A stretch of 64,000 bases of DNA from assembly GCF_001984175.1 (NCBI RefSeq), contig NZ_MTQP01000059.1, forward strand, positions 124,001-188,000, given 5' to 3'. A program made the translations under genes and the position numbers. How positions within the stretch are numbered: position 1 is the stretch's first letter; each line of letters begins with the position of its first letter. The DNA comes from Saccharothrix sp. ALI-22-I. Lineage in GTDB: Bacteria > Actinomycetota > Actinomycetes > Mycobacteriales > Pseudonocardiaceae. Shown one piece after another: positions 43,336-54,208 of this stretch. The notes under the pieces are model-generated. The model did not search any database. It saw only the letters and a list, made by a program, of their open reading frames with translations, and was not told where the DNA came from.

Positions 43336-44601
43336 CTAGCCCACCTCCGTGCGGACCACCGGGCCGCGGTTGCCCGCGCTGTGGCACAACTCCTGCCAGA
43401 CCTGGCCCATCGGCGTCGAGGGCCGCGCCACGACCACGCCCCACCCCGCGCCGCTCAGCAACCGCTGGGCGTCGTCCGGGTCCGGGGCCGGGTCCTCCGA
43501 CGCGGAGGCCCAGGCCCGGACGTCCATCACGATCGCGAGGCTGCGCATCCCGCGCGGCCGGTTGCGCACCAGCGAATCCACCACGGCGGGCGTGCTGCCG
43601 CCGAGGATCGCGATGACCTCCTGGCCCGCGCCGGGGTCCAGACCCACGGCGGGCTCACGGCGGTGCGATGGCGGCAACGCGGCCAGCGCGTCCAGCACCA
43701 CCGCGTCGCTGTACCCGCTGTTGCCCGGTCCGCCCGCCAGCACCCGGCCGTCGTCGCCGACCAGACGCACCTGGTGGCCGTACCGGTGCAGGTGCAGGCA
43801 GATCGAGGCGGCCATCGAGACGGCCCACTCCAGGCTCGCGCCGGGACCGCTGCCCCGGTGCGCGACCAGCCGGTGGTCCAGCAGCACGGTCGTGCCGCCG
43901 CGCCACGGCCGTTCCTCCACCCGCACCATCAGCTCATCGCGCCGCGCGGTCGAACGCCAGTGCACTTTCCGCAGGTCGTCGCCGTGCCGGTAGGGGCGCA
44001 CCACCGCGTCGTCCTCGCCCTGACCGGCACGCAGCCGAATCGAGCCGTCGTCGCCGGAGCCCATGCCCGAACCGCTCGGCAGGCCGGCGAGCGGCACCAC
44101 CCGCGGCACCACGACCAGTCGGCTGCGGCCCGCCATCTCGCGGTCGAACTCGGCCAGGCCGAACGGGTCGGTGATCCGCGCCATCAGCGGACCCACCTGC
44201 TGGACGCCGCGCATCACCGGCTTGAGCGGGTACCGCAGGACGGTCACGATGTTGCGCGGCAGCCTTTCCACCACGAACCGCGGGCGCGCACCCAGCGCGT
44301 ACGGCACCGCGTCCTCCAGCAGCAGCCCACCGGTCGGCAACCGACCGGCGCTGCGCAGTTCCACGCGCACGTCCGTGGCCGTGCCCACCTGGACCCGGCT
44401 CGGGTGCAGCAGCCTGTTGGCGTGCAGGCCGACCCTGGCCCGCTGCGCCAACCACGCCGCCAACAGCGGCAGGGCGACCACGAACGCGGCGACGCGCAGC
44501 AGGTCGCGCTCGTTGAGCACGACCGCGCACAGACCGGCCGCGAACCCCGCGGCCAGCAGGCACCGGCCCCGGGTGGTCAGCCCGGACAGGGCTCCGCGCA
44601 T
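43336..44601 (-). CDS. DUF58 (VWA-like) membrane-anchored protein
   Basis: 421 residues. Two N-terminal helices (~12-50), then a beta-rich part and the DUF58 signature DPFGLAEFDREM and YRHGDDLRKVHWRSTARRDELMVR, ending in a von Willebrand A-like domain. DUF58 proteins pair with MoxR AAA+ ATPases, presumably as the client or adaptor. One base separates its ATG from the moxR stop. Confidence 0.88.
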   Translation of the reverse strand: MRGALSGLTTRGRCLLAAGFAAGLCAVVLNERDLLRVAAFVVALPLLAAWLAQRARVGLHANRLLHPSRVQVGTATDVRVELRSAGRLPTGGLLLEDAVPYALGARPRFVVERLPRNIVTVLRYPLKPVMRGVQQVGPLMARITDPFGLAEFDREMAGRSRLVVVPRVVPLAGLPSGSGMGSGDDGSIRLRAGQGEDDAVVRPYRHGDDLRKVHWRSTARRDELMVRVEERPWRGGTTVLLDHRLVAHRGSGPGASLEWAVSMAASICLHLHRYGHQVRLVGDDGRVLAGGPGNSGYSDAVVLDALAALPPSHRREPAVGLDPGAGQEVIAILGGSTPAVVDSLVRNRPRGMRSLAIVMDVRAWASASEDPAPDPDDAQRLLSGAGWGVVVARPSTPMGQVWQELCHSAGNRGPVVRTEVG

Positions 44602-44602
44602 G

Positions 44603-45724
<1,122 letters not shown>

Positions 45725-46184
45725 TCGACCTCCTGGAGCAGGGCGCGGCCCTACCGCGACCGGTTCGCGGTGGCGGTGAGCGTTGCACGCAGTGTGTCAA
45801 ACCAGGGCGAAGCGCCCTACACCGATTGAACAGTTTCGTACTCGTGGGTGCCACGGCCCGTAGGCCCGACCGGTTCAACCCCCGCCCCACCACCATTCCC
45901 CACCAGGGCCGTGGTCGAACCGTTTTTGACCGATTTCACTGGGCCATCCGGGTGGAGTTCGGGCCGGATCAGCTCACCCGCGGAGGTGGTCACGGCCGGC
46001 GTCCCCCACCACGCTCCACCCCGGACATCTTCGCTCTACCTGCATAAACGCTCCGGCACAGGGCTTGCAACCACCCGTTTCAGCGTTGACTGTGGTGAAA
46101 AGTGGGGTACTGTGGCGGCCGGTGGGGCAGACGGGGGCTCCACTGCCGGTCGGAAGTCCGTTCCGGCATCGGGAGGTGGGCGCC
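45725..46184. other. Divergent regulatory region between moxR and mraZ
   Basis: 460 bp without a credible gene. It holds the moxR promoter side, with TTGACA on the minus strand at 45800-45795 and the palindrome AGGGCG-AAG-CGCCCT at 45804-45818. Near its end is the mraZ promoter with three MraZ boxes. The small frame at 45826-46047 has no ribosome-binding site and no recognisable protein. Confidence 0.6.
46086..46127 (+). promoter_or_regulatory. mraZ promoter with three MraZ boxes
   Basis: TTGACT (46086-46091), 16 bp, TACTGT (46108-46113). Three TGGNG pentamers at 46103-46107, 46113-46117 and 46123-46127 are spaced exactly 10 bp, the pattern bound by MraZ (TGGGN with 5-bp spacers); the middle one is TGGCG. 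They cover the -10, so MraZ should repress its own promoter and thus the start of the dcw operon. Confidence 0.8.
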
Positions 46185-46616
46185 GTGTTCCTGGGCACTC
46201 ACTACCCGAGGCTGGACGACAAGGGCCGACTGACGCTGCCTGCGAAGTTCCGGGACGCGCTAGCGGGGGGTCTCATGGTCACCAAGGGCCAGGACCACTG
46301 CCTCTACGTGTTCCCTCGGGCCGAGTTCGAACAGATGGCGCGCAAGGTGGCGGACGCTCCTTTCACCAACGAGGCCGTCCGCGCCTACCAGCGCTACCTG
46401 TTCGCGGGGACCGACGAGCAGCGGCCGGACGGCCAGGGTCGGGTGTCGATCGCACCGGAACTGCGCCGTTACGCGGGGCTGACCAAGGAGTGCGTGGTCA
46501 TCGGCGCGATCAACCGGCTGGAGATCTGGGACGCGCAGGCGTGGCAGAGCTACCTCGACGAGCACGAGGACAGCTACGCGACGGCCCGCGAGGAGGTGCT
46601 GCCCGGCGTCTTCTAG
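46185..46616 (+). CDS. mraZ: Transcriptional regulator MraZ
   Basis: 143 residues, two AbrB-like beta domains each with the DxxxR signature: [19 protein letters not shown] near the start and [17 protein letters not shown] in the second half. MraZ rings bind repeated TGGGN boxes upstream of its own gene. GTG 46185 matches the mycobacterial N-terminus (FLGTxxPxLDDKGRL) and has GGGAGGTGGG as ribosome-binding site; the longer upstream frame is promoter DNA. Confidence 0.95.
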   Translation: MFLGTHYPRLDDKGRLTLPAKFRDALAGGLMVTKGQDHCLYVFPRAEFEQMARKVADAPFTNEAVRAYQRYLFAGTDEQRPDGQGRVSIAPELRRYAGLTKECVVIGAINRLEIWDAQAWQSYLDEHEDSYATAREEVLPGVF

Positions 46617-46795
46617 ACAGGCCGTTGTTTCGAGGTTTCGGGTGCCGTGAGGCCTCGGTCCGCTCGGCTATCGGCCCTGGCGCACCTTCCCCGGCGCCAG
46701 GTCCGACGGGCGGGCGGGGACCTGACGACACCCGAATTTCTTGTCTTGCCAGAATTTCTTCATCGTGTTGAGGGGGGACCATCCAGGGAGGGGGC

Positions 46796-47743
46796 GTGGT
46801 GGAGCGAGCGCGGCACGTGCCGGTGCTGCTCGACCGCGTCCTGGACCTGCTGGCCCCGGCGTTGGCCGATCGGGACGCCGTGTTCGTGGACTGCACGCTC
46901 GGCCTGGGCGGGCACTCCGAGGCGGTGCTCCGGGCACACCCCAAGGTGCGGTTGATCGGCCTGGACCGCGATCCGCAGGCCATCGAGCTGTCGCGGGAGC
47001 GGTTGGCGCCGTTCGGCGACCGCGTGGAATTCGTCCAGACCACCTATGACGGGATCGCGTCGGCGGTCGGTGGCGCGAAGGTCGACGGGATTCTGATGGA
47101 CCTCGGGGTGTCCTCGCTGCAACTGGACGCCGAGGACCGCGGGTTCGCCTACTCCAAGGACGCGCCGCTGGACATGCGGATGAGCGCGGGCACCGGGATG
47201 ACGGCGGCCGACGTGCTGAACACCTACGCGGTCGAGGACCTGACCCGCATCCTGCGCGACTACGGCGAGGAGCGGTTCGCCCGCAAGATCGCCGGCGCCG
47301 TGGTGCGGGAACGGGAGCGCGAGCCGTTCACCACCAGCGGTCGGCTGGTGGAGCTGCTCTACGACGTGGTGCCGGCCGCGACGCGGCGCACGGGTGGTCA
47401 CCCGGCGAAGCGGACGTTCCAGGCGTTGCGCATCGAGGTGAACGAGGAGCTGGAGTCACTGCGGTCGGCGTTGCCGGCCGCGCTGTCGGTGCTGGCCGTC
47501 GGCGGGCGGATCGTCGTGGAGGCCTACCAGTCCCTGGAGGACCGGATGGTCAAGCGGGCGTTCACCGCGCTGGCCACGTCCACGTCGCCGCAGGACCTGC
47601 CGGTCGAACTGCCCGGCCACGGCCCCCAGCTGAAGCTGGTGACCAGGGGCGCGGAGCAGGCGAACGAGCAGGAGATCGAGGAGAACCCCAGGGCCGCCTC
47701 GGTGCGGTTGAGGGCGGCGGAACGCATCCGGGAGGCGACATGA
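46796..47743 (+). CDS. rsmH: 16S rRNA (cytosine-N4)-methyltransferase RsmH
   Basis: 315-residue MraW/RsmH that methylates C1402 of 16S rRNA. The SAM pocket reads [15 protein letters not shown], then GLDRDPQAI and [13 protein letters not shown]; the C-terminal block is [17 protein letters not shown]. The 180-bp gap after mraZ contains two GAATTTCTT copies 17 bp apart in an AT-rich patch, possibly an internal promoter. The GTG has a GGGAGGGGG ribosome-binding site; the stop overlaps the ftsL start (ATGA). Confidence 0.95.
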   Translation: MVERARHVPVLLDRVLDLLAPALADRDAVFVDCTLGLGGHSEAVLRAHPKVRLIGLDRDPQAIELSRERLAPFGDRVEFVQTTYDGIASAVGGAKVDGILMDLGVSSLQLDAEDRGFAYSKDAPLDMRMSAGTGMTAADVLNTYAVEDLTRILRDYGEERFARKIAGAVVREREREPFTTSGRLVELLYDVVPAATRRTGGHPAKRTFQALRIEVNEELESLRSALPAALSVLAVGGRIVVEAYQSLEDRMVKRAFTALATSTSPQDLPVELPGHGPQLKLVTRGAEQANEQEIEENPRAASVRLRAAERIREAT

Positions 47744-48396
47744 CCGCACCGGCACGGACCGGCGGCGGTGTGCCGTCCCCGGCCAGGCCCGCCAAGCCCC
47801 GTGAACGCGCGCTGAAGGCCGTGCCGGCGGAACGCCGCCGGTCGCCCGCGGCGGAGCGGGCCTACGCGCGGCGTGCGCAGCGGGCTTCGGCGTCACGCGG
47901 TCCGGCGGTGACCCGTCAGCCCGTGGTGGCGCCCAAGGCGCCGTTCGTGGTGATGGTGATGGTCGTGCTCGGCGCGGGCATCGCGGCGATCATGTGGCTG
48001 TCGACCCAGGCCACCGCGGACTCGTACCGGCTGCAGGACGCGCGGGCCGAGGAGACCCGGCTCGCCCGGCAGGTCGAGCAGCTGCGGCAGGAGGTCGCGC
48101 TGGCCGAGTCGCCGCTGGAGCTGGCCGAGGCCGCGGCGAAGCTCGGGTTGGTCCCGGCCGGCGACCCGGCGCGGTTGCGGCAGCTGCCGGACGGGTCGGT
48201 CGAGGTGTACGGGAAGCCGTCGGCCGTCCAGCCGCCCACGCCGTCCACCACGCCTTCCGCCGCGCCGCAGACCCAACAGCAGACGACACCGCCCGCCCAA
48301 GGCCAGACCGCCCAAGGCCAGACCGCGCAGTCGGGCCAGCCGTCGGGTCAGGGCGGACAGCAGGTCACGGAACAGCCGGTACCAGGAGGTCAGTGA
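47740..48396 (+). CDS. ftsL: FtsL-like cell division protein
   Basis: 218 residues, bitopic: a basic Arg/Ala/Pro-rich cytoplasmic N-terminus (~65), one transmembrane helix (~68-90: [21 protein letters not shown]), a short extracytoplasmic coiled coil ([19 protein letters not shown]) with [17 protein letters not shown] as in septum initiators, and a disordered Pro/Gln/Thr/Gly-rich tail. It should bridge FtsQ/DivIC and FtsW-FtsI. Named by position between rsmH and ftsI plus topology. Confidence 0.85.
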   Translation: MTAPARTGGGVPSPARPAKPRERALKAVPAERRRSPAAERAYARRAQRASASRGPAVTRQPVVAPKAPFVVMVMVVLGAGIAAIMWLSTQATADSYRLQDARAEETRLARQVEQLRQEVALAESPLELAEAAAKLGLVPAGDPARLRQLPDGSVEVYGKPSAVQPPTPSTTPSAAPQTQQQTTPPAQGQTAQGQTAQSGQPSGQGGQQVTEQPVPGGQ

Positions 48397-50294
48397 TGCC
48401 GGGGCCCAGCCGGGGCAGGCCCGTGCGACGCCCGTTGTCCGTCCGGGGGCCCGCCCCCAAGCGACGGCGCGGCGGCAACAGCCGGGTCCGCCTCACGGTC
48501 GGCCGGCTGCTGCTGGTCGGCGCGCTGCTCGCCGCGGGCGTCAAGTTGGTGCAGGTCCAGGGCTTCCAGGCGGAGGCCCTGTCCGCGCAGGCCCAGCAGC
48601 AGCGCGCCACCAAGATCGACATCCCGGCGGCGCGCGGCTCGATCCTGGACCGCAACGGCAACCAGCTGGCGTTCAGCGTGGAGGCGCGCGCGCTCTACGC
48701 CGTGCCCCAGAAGATGCGCAAGGACTGGGCGGCGGCGCTGGAGGCCGACCCGGACATCGGCAGCTTCGAGGACCGCATCGCGGACATCGCGGCGTTCATC
48801 GAACAGACGCTGGGCAAGGAGGTCGCCGGGCAGAAGACCGACCGGGACACCATGCTCGCCAAGCTCTCCCAGGACACCACGTACATCAAGTTGGTCGACG
48901 ACGTCGACCCGGGCAAGGCCGCCGTCATCACGGACAAGTACTACGACATCGGCTCCGAGTACCGGGCCGTCCGGGTGTACCCGAACGGCGAGCTGGCGTC
49001 GAACATCATCGGCGCGGCGAACTGGCGCGAGGACCAGCAGCCCCCCGCGACGCACGGCCTGCTGGGGTTGGAGATCGCGCAGGACAACCTGCTCGCCGGC
49101 CGCAACGGGCGGCGGGTCGTGGACACCATGCAGGGCAACGACAACGTCGTCATCCCGGGACCGGGCCGGTCGCAGGAACTGGCCGCCGCCACACCCGGCA
49201 AGAGCCTCGAACTGACGCTGGACGTGGACACGCAGTACGCGGTGCAGCGCATGGTCACCGACTACACGACCAGGTCGGCGGCGCGCAGCGGGTCCGCGGT
49301 GGTGCTCGACACCCGGACCGGCGAGATCCTGGCGATGGCCAACGACAAGACGTTCGACCCGAACGACTTCGGCAAGTACACCGAGGACCAGTTGCGCAAC
49401 ATCGCGGTCACCTCGGTGTTCGAGCCCGGTTCGGTGAACAAGATCGTGACCGCGGCGACGGCCGTCGAGGACGGTATTTACCAGCCGGACAGCGTGCTGG
49501 AGGTCGACGGCAGCATCAAGGTCGCCGACCGGGTGATCAGCGACTGGTGGGCGCACGGCCCGCTGGACATGACGTTCACCGGCGTGTTCGCGAAGTCGTC
49601 CAACGTGGGCACGCTGATGACGGCGCAGAAGATCGGGCAGGACCGGTACGCCGACATGCTGGCGAAGTTCGGTCTCGGCAAGCGCACCCAGTCCGGTCTG
49701 CCCGGCGAGGAGCCGGGATATGTGCCGCCGCTCAACCAGTGGTCCGGTTCGACGTTCGGCAACCTGCCGATCGGCCAGGGCCTGAACATGACGTTGCTCC
49801 AGATGACCGGGATGTACCAGGCGATCGCGAACGACGGCGTGCGCATCCCGCCGCGCATCGTGCGGGCCGAGGTGTCGGCCGACGGCAGCCGCAAGGAAGC
49901 GGAGCAGCCGGAGAGCGTGCGGGTCGTGTCGCCGCAGACGGCCAAGACGGTGCGTGACATGTTCCGCGCGGTGGTGCAGAGCGCGCCGGGACAGAGCGGG
50001 ACGGGCACGCCGGCGGCGCTGCCGGGGTACCAGATCAGCGGGAAGACCGGGACGGCGCAGCAGATCGACCCGAAGTGCAAGTGCTACAGCAGCTCGGAGT
50101 ACTGGATCACGTTCGCCGGCATCCTGCCCGCCGACAACCCCAGGTTCGTGGTCGGCATCATGCTCGACAACCCGACCGCGAACGGCCTCCAGTCCGCCGC
50201 GCCGCTGTTCCACGACATCGCGTCGTACCTGTCGCAGCGCTACCAGGTGCCTCTGTCGGCCGAGCAAAGCCCCGTTGTGCCTCTCGTGCGCTGA
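48396..50294 (+). CDS. ftsI: Septal peptidoglycan transpeptidase FtsI (PBP3-type)
   Basis: 632-residue class B penicillin-binding protein. N-terminal basic region and one membrane anchor (~35-53), pedestal with ARGSILDRNGNQLA, then transpeptidase motifs: Ser346-x-x-Lys349 (FEPGSVNK), Ser401-Ser-Asn403 and Lys550-Thr-Gly552 (SGKTGTAQ). An unusual CKC pair (PKCKCYSSSEYW) follows KTG. It crosslinks septal peptidoglycan with FtsW. ATG overlaps the ftsL stop by one base. Confidence 0.95.
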   Translation: MPGPSRGRPVRRPLSVRGPAPKRRRGGNSRVRLTVGRLLLVGALLAAGVKLVQVQGFQAEALSAQAQQQRATKIDIPAARGSILDRNGNQLAFSVEARALYAVPQKMRKDWAAALEADPDIGSFEDRIADIAAFIEQTLGKEVAGQKTDRDTMLAKLSQDTTYIKLVDDVDPGKAAVITDKYYDIGSEYRAVRVYPNGELASNIIGAANWREDQQPPATHGLLGLEIAQDNLLAGRNGRRVVDTMQGNDNVVIPGPGRSQELAAATPGKSLELTLDVDTQYAVQRMVTDYTTRSAARSGSAVVLDTRTGEILAMANDKTFDPNDFGKYTEDQLRNIAVTSVFEPGSVNKIVTAATAVEDGIYQPDSVLEVDGSIKVADRVISDWWAHGPLDMTFTGVFAKSSNVGTLMTAQKIGQDRYADMLAKFGLGKRTQSGLPGEEPGYVPPLNQWSGSTFGNLPIGQGLNMTLLQMTGMYQAIANDGVRIPPRIVRAEVSADGSRKEAEQPESVRVVSPQTAKTVRDMFRAVVQSAPGQSGTGTPAALPGYQISGKTGTAQQIDPKCKCYSSSEYWITFAGILPADNPRFVVGIMLDNPTANGLQSAAPLFHDIASYLSQRYQVPLSAEQSPVVPLVR

Positions 50295-50381
50295 CGATCG
50301 CGCTACCGTCGCGGGATGTCTTTCACGCGGTGCGGTTCAATCCAGCGCCCCTGCGATAACACGACGGTTTTCCGGAATCCA

Positions 50382-51104
50382 TCACTCTCCGCTTCCTCCG
50401 CCCCCGCCTCCTTCTGAGAATCTCGGTCCGGTTTCATCGCCGAACCCGTAGTACCGGCTGCCGTCGTCGCTGCCGCCCCTGCTGCCGTGCGCGCGCGAAC
50501 GGCGGTGCGGGTCGGGGATCTCCACGTCGCGTCGGACCTCGTCGTACGTCCTGTGCAGGCGTTCGGCGATCTGGTCGACGTCCCACTTCCACTCCCAGTG
50601 CAGGCGCCGGCTCACCTCCCTCATCACCATGTCGGCGGCGTGTTTGAACTCGTTCTCCTCGTCCCACAGGAGGTGGAGTTTTCGCCGGGCATCTTTGACG
50701 AGGTCTTCCGGGTCGACGCCGTGGGTCAGCCGGAACTGTTCGCGGTACTCCCGCACCGCCTTTTCGGCGGCCTGTCGGCAGGATTCCAGCAACCCCTCGT
50801 CCCACCGGTGTTGTTTCGTCCGGCGGCGCAGTCGGCCGCCTCCCCACTCCAGCACCCGATCCGGCACCAGCCGGGGTGACGTCGGCCTCGGCTGATTCCG
50901 GACCCACTCGTCGTGCGCCTGTTGTCTCGCGGCCTCGCGCACCTGCTTCACGGGCTCGGTCAACGCGTGCAGTGCGGCTTCCGCGGCTGCTACCCGATCC
51001 TTGGTCGGCGGCTGGGCCTTCGCAACGCGCGCGGCTTCGCCGCGCCGCAGTAGCTCGTCTTCTCCCCAGGATTCCGGTGAATCCTCAGGTGGTCTGGCCG
51101 CCAT
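50382..51104 (-). CDS. Orphan hypothetical protein on the opposite strand inside the dcw cluster
   Basis: 240 residues, soluble, highly charged, mostly helical. Possible coiled-coil zones: VAAAEAALHALTEPVKQVREAARQ and ESCRQAAEKAVREYREQF. A middle block rich in Trp/His follows (LHWEWKWDVDQI). The end is Gly/Ser-rich and disordered (GGSDDGSRYYGFGDE, then a run of Gly). No signal peptide or known domain recognised. It stands between ftsI and murE, convergent with ftsI and divergent from murE, breaking the usual one-strand layout. ATG 51104 is preferred; an upstream GTG at 51179 would add 25 residues. Confidence 0.65.
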   Translation of the reverse strand: MAARPPEDSPESWGEDELLRRGEAARVAKAQPPTKDRVAAAEAALHALTEPVKQVREAARQQAHDEWVRNQPRPTSPRLVPDRVLEWGGGRLRRRTKQHRWDEGLLESCRQAAEKAVREYREQFRLTHGVDPEDLVKDARRKLHLLWDEENEFKHAADMVMREVSRRLHWEWKWDVDQIAERLHRTYDEVRRDVEIPDPHRRSRAHGSRGGSDDGSRYYGFGDETGPRFSEGGGGGGSGE

Positions 51105-51193
51105 GTGCCCGACTCTGCCGGCTGTGGACCGCGCCGCGGTAGGTAAAACCGGTCCCGAGTGGACGTGCCGGGCGAACACTCTCCGTGCGCCGG

Positions 51194-51199
51194 TAGCCT
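51194..51199 (+). promoter_or_regulatory. -10 element of murE
   Basis: TAGCCT ends seven bases before the murE GTG at 51207. Because the gene before it runs the other way, murE must have its own promoter; a leaderless start fits. Confidence 0.5.
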
Positions 51200-51206
51200 T
51201 CCGCGC

Positions 51207-52736
51207 GTGCCTGCCAAGCTAGAGGGCAAGGTCGCGACCGCTCCGCCTCGCCCTTCCCGCACCCAGCCCGTCGCCGTGGCCGAGCTCGCCACGACCATCG
51301 ACGCGCACCTGACCGCCCCCGACCGGGCACACGTCCAGGTCGGCGGCGTGACGTTGCGCGCCCAGCACGTCCGGCCCGGTGACCTCTTCGCCGCACTTCC
51401 GGGCACGCGGGTGCACGGGGCCGACTTCGCCGCCCAGGCCGTCGAGAACGGCGCGGTGGCCGTGCTGACCGACGCGCAGGGGGCCGAGAAGGTCCACGGT
51501 GTGCCGGTGCTGGTGCACCCGGACCCACGCGGAGTGCTCGGCCGACTCGCCTCCCACGTCTACGGCGACCCCTCGACCAAGCTGAACGTGTGGGGGGTGA
51601 CCGGGACGTCCGGCAAGACCACCACGAGCTACATGATCGAGTCGGTGCTCCGCGCGGCCGGTCGCCGCACCGGGCTCATCGGCACGGTCGAGACGCGGGT
51701 CGGCGGCAACCGGCTGGACAGCGCCCTCACCACCCCCGAAGCCCCTGACCTGCAAGCCCTGCTGGCCGTGATGCTCGAATGCGGCACCACGGACGTCACC
51801 ATGGAGGTCTCCAGCCACGCGCTGCGCCTGGGCCGCGTCGGCGGCGTGGGGTTCGCGATCGGCGCGTTCACCAACCTCTCCCAGGACCACCTGGACTTCC
51901 ACCCCGACATGGAGGACTACTTCCGGACCAAGGCCGAGCTGTTCGACGGCCGGGCCCGCACCGAGGTGGTCTGCGTGGACGGCGAGTGGGGTCCCCGCCT
52001 GGTCAAGGACCACACGGTCACGGTGGCCACGACCAAGCCCGCCGACTGGACGGCCGCCGACGTCACCGTGTCCGCCACCGGTGAGCAGACCTTCACCGCG
52101 CACGGCCCGGACGGCGTCACGATCGACGTCGAACTCCGCATCCCCGGTGACTTCAACGTCGCCAACGCCCTGCTCGCCATCGCCTGCCTGCACACCCGGC
52201 AAATCCCGCACGAAGCCATCCGCGAAGGCCTGAGGAACGTCCAAGTCCCCGGACGCATGCAGCGTGTCGACGAGGGCCAGGACTTCACCGCCGTGGTGGA
52301 CTACTCGCACAAGCCCGTCGCCGTCGCCCTCGCCCTCGACGCGGTCCGCGCCCGTGCCACCGGCCGGATCATCACCGTCCTGGGCTGCGGCGGGGACCGG
52401 GACCGGGGCAAGCGGCCCCTCATGGGCGAGGAAGCCGCACGGCGCAGCGACGTCCTGGTCGTCACCGACGACAACCCGCGCAGCGAGGACCCGGCGGAGA
52501 TCCGGGCCGCGATGCTGGGCGGCGCGCTGGCCGTGCCGGACGACGAACGCGGCGAGGTGGTGGAGATCGGCGACCGCCGCCGTGCCATCGAGCACGCGGT
52601 GTCCCTCGCGCGCACCGGCGACGTCGTCGTCGTCGCGGGCAAGGGCCACGAGACCGGCCAGGAGATCGCGGGCGTGGTGCACCCGTTCTCCGACGTGGAC
52701 GCACTGACCGAAGCCATCAGAGGAGCCTCGCGGTGA
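51207..52736 (+). CDS. murE: UDP-MurNAc-tripeptide synthetase MurE
   Basis: 509-residue Mur ligase adding the third amino acid of the peptidoglycan stem. ATP loop GTSGKTTTSY; the Lys carbamylation zone and TNLSQDHLDFHP follow. DDNPRSEDP is the DNPR signature of meso-diaminopimelate-specific enzymes, consistent with the dapA gene at 8.3 kb. C-terminal VAGKGHETGQE is intact. GTG 51207 fits the promoter. The stop overlaps murF by 4 nt. Confidence 0.96.
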   Translation: MPAKLEGKVATAPPRPSRTQPVAVAELATTIDAHLTAPDRAHVQVGGVTLRAQHVRPGDLFAALPGTRVHGADFAAQAVENGAVAVLTDAQGAEKVHGVPVLVHPDPRGVLGRLASHVYGDPSTKLNVWGVTGTSGKTTTSYMIESVLRAAGRRTGLIGTVETRVGGNRLDSALTTPEAPDLQALLAVMLECGTTDVTMEVSSHALRLGRVGGVGFAIGAFTNLSQDHLDFHPDMEDYFRTKAELFDGRARTEVVCVDGEWGPRLVKDHTVTVATTKPADWTAADVTVSATGEQTFTAHGPDGVTIDVELRIPGDFNVANALLAIACLHTRQIPHEAIREGLRNVQVPGRMQRVDEGQDFTAVVDYSHKPVAVALALDAVRARATGRIITVLGCGGDRDRGKRPLMGEEAARRSDVLVVTDDNPRSEDPAEIRAAMLGGALAVPDDERGEVVEIGDRRRAIEHAVSLARTGDVVVVAGKGHETGQEIAGVVHPFSDVDALTEAIRGASR

Positions 52737-54208
52737 TCGAGCTGAGCCTGGCCGAGATCGCCGAAGTGGTCGGCGGCAGGCTGCACAACGCCACCGGTGC
52801 CGAGGTGGTCACCGGCAGCGTCGAGTTCGACACCCGCAAGCTCACGCCCGGCGGCCTGTTCCTGGCACTGCCCGGTGAACGGGTCGACGGCCACGACTTC
52901 GCCGCCCGGGCCGTGGCGAGTGGCGCGGTCGGCGTGCTGGCGGGCCGGGAGGTCGACGCGCCCGCCGTCATCGCGCCGCCGGTCGACAAGCTTTCGGGCG
53001 GGACGGACGGCGGCAACGCCTACGTCCTGTCCGGCGACACGGACGGCGTGGGCGCGGCGGTGCTGGCGGCGCTGGCCAAACTCGCCCGCCACGTCACCGA
53101 CCGGCTGGAGAACCTGACCGTCATCGGCGTGACCGGCTCGTCCGGCAAGACGTCCACCAAGGACCTCATCGCGGAGGTGCTCGCCCCGCTCGGCCCGACC
53201 ATCGCGCCGCCCGGCTCGTTCAACAACGAACTGGGCCACCCGTGGACGGCCCTGCGCGCCGACGAGAACACCCGTTTTCTGGTGCTGGAGCTGAGCGCAC
53301 GCGGAGTCGGGCACATCGCCGAGCTGTGCCGGGTCGCCCCGCCGCGCGTCGGCGCGGTCCTCAACGTCGGCAGCGCGCACGTGGGCGAGTTCGGCTCCCG
53401 GCAGGGCATCGCCCAGGCCAAGGGCGAGCTGGTCGAGGCGCTGCCCGAGGACGGCATCGCCGTGCTGAACGCCGACGACCCGCTGGTCGCGGGCATGGCC
53501 GACCGGACCAAGGCGCGCGTCGTGCTGACCGGCGAGAACAGCACCGCGCACGTCCGCGCGAAGGACATCGAGCTGGACGAGCAGGCCCGCGCCCGCTTCA
53601 CCCTGGTCACCCCGCAGGGCGAAGCGCAGGTCAAGCTCGCCGTCCACGGCCCGCACCAGGTCGGCAACGCCCTCACCGCCGCCGCGATCGCCCTCGAACT
53701 CGGCGCCACGCCCGAGCAGATCGCCCAAAGCCTCGGCAACGCCGAACGAGTCTCCGCGCATCGCATGGCGGTCTCAGAACGTCCTGACGGTGTGACGATC
53801 GTCAACGACGCGTACAACGCCAACCCGGAGTCGGTGCGAGCGGCACTGAAGTCGCTGGCCACCATCTCCCGGGCCGCCACGCCCGCCCGCCGCAGCTGGG
53901 CGGTGCTCGGTCCGATGGCCGAATTGGGTGCGGATTCCATCCGCGCGCACGACGAGATCGGACGGCTCGCGGTCCGCTTGGACATCAACAAGCTGGTCGT
54001 GGTCGGTCAGGACGCCCGGGCGATGCACCAAGGGGCGCACCTGGAAGGATCATGGGGAGAAGAAGCGATTTTGGTGCCCGACGTGACGGCGGCCGTCGAG
54101 CTGCTGCGCGACCAGGTGCGGCCCGGTGACGTCGTCCTGGTGAAGGCATCCAACTCATACGGCCTGTGGCGGGTTGCCGAGGCTCTCCTGGAGGCGGTCA
54201 GCAAGTGA
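52733..54208 (+). CDS. murF: UDP-MurNAc-tripeptide-D-Ala-D-Ala ligase MurF
   Basis: 491 residues. N-terminal substrate domain with [27 protein letters not shown] loop [32 protein letters not shown], and the C-terminal [15 protein letters not shown]. Adds D-Ala-D-Ala to complete the pentapeptide in the cytosol. Start and stop overlap murE and mraY (GTGA), so the block murE-murF-mraY is translationally coupled. Confidence 0.96.
   Translation: MIELSLAEIAEVVGGRLHNATGAEVVTGSVEFDTRKLTPGGLFLALPGERVDGHDFAARAVASGAVGVLAGREVDAPAVIAPPVDKLSGGTDGGNAYVLSGDTDGVGAAVLAALAKLARHVTDRLENLTVIGVTGSSGKTSTKDLIAEVLAPLGPTIAPPGSFNNELGHPWTALRADENTRFLVLELSARGVGHIAELCRVAPPRVGAVLNVGSAHVGEFGSRQGIAQAKGELVEALPEDGIAVLNADDPLVAGMADRTKARVVLTGENSTAHVRAKDIELDEQARARFTLVTPQGEAQVKLAVHGPHQVGNALTAAAIALELGATPEQIAQSLGNAERVSAHRMAVSERPDGVTIVNDAYNANPESVRAALKSLATISRAATPARRSWAVLGPMAELGADSIRAHDEIGRLAVRLDINKLVVVGQDARAMHQGAHLEGSWGEEAILVPDVTAAVELLRDQVRPGDVVLVKASNSYGLWRVAEALLEAVSK

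Noticed and set aside
45826..46047. Possible small gene between moxR and mraZ
   Set aside because: Proline/arginine-rich frame, no ribosome-binding site, overlaps promoter sequence; no recognisable protein.
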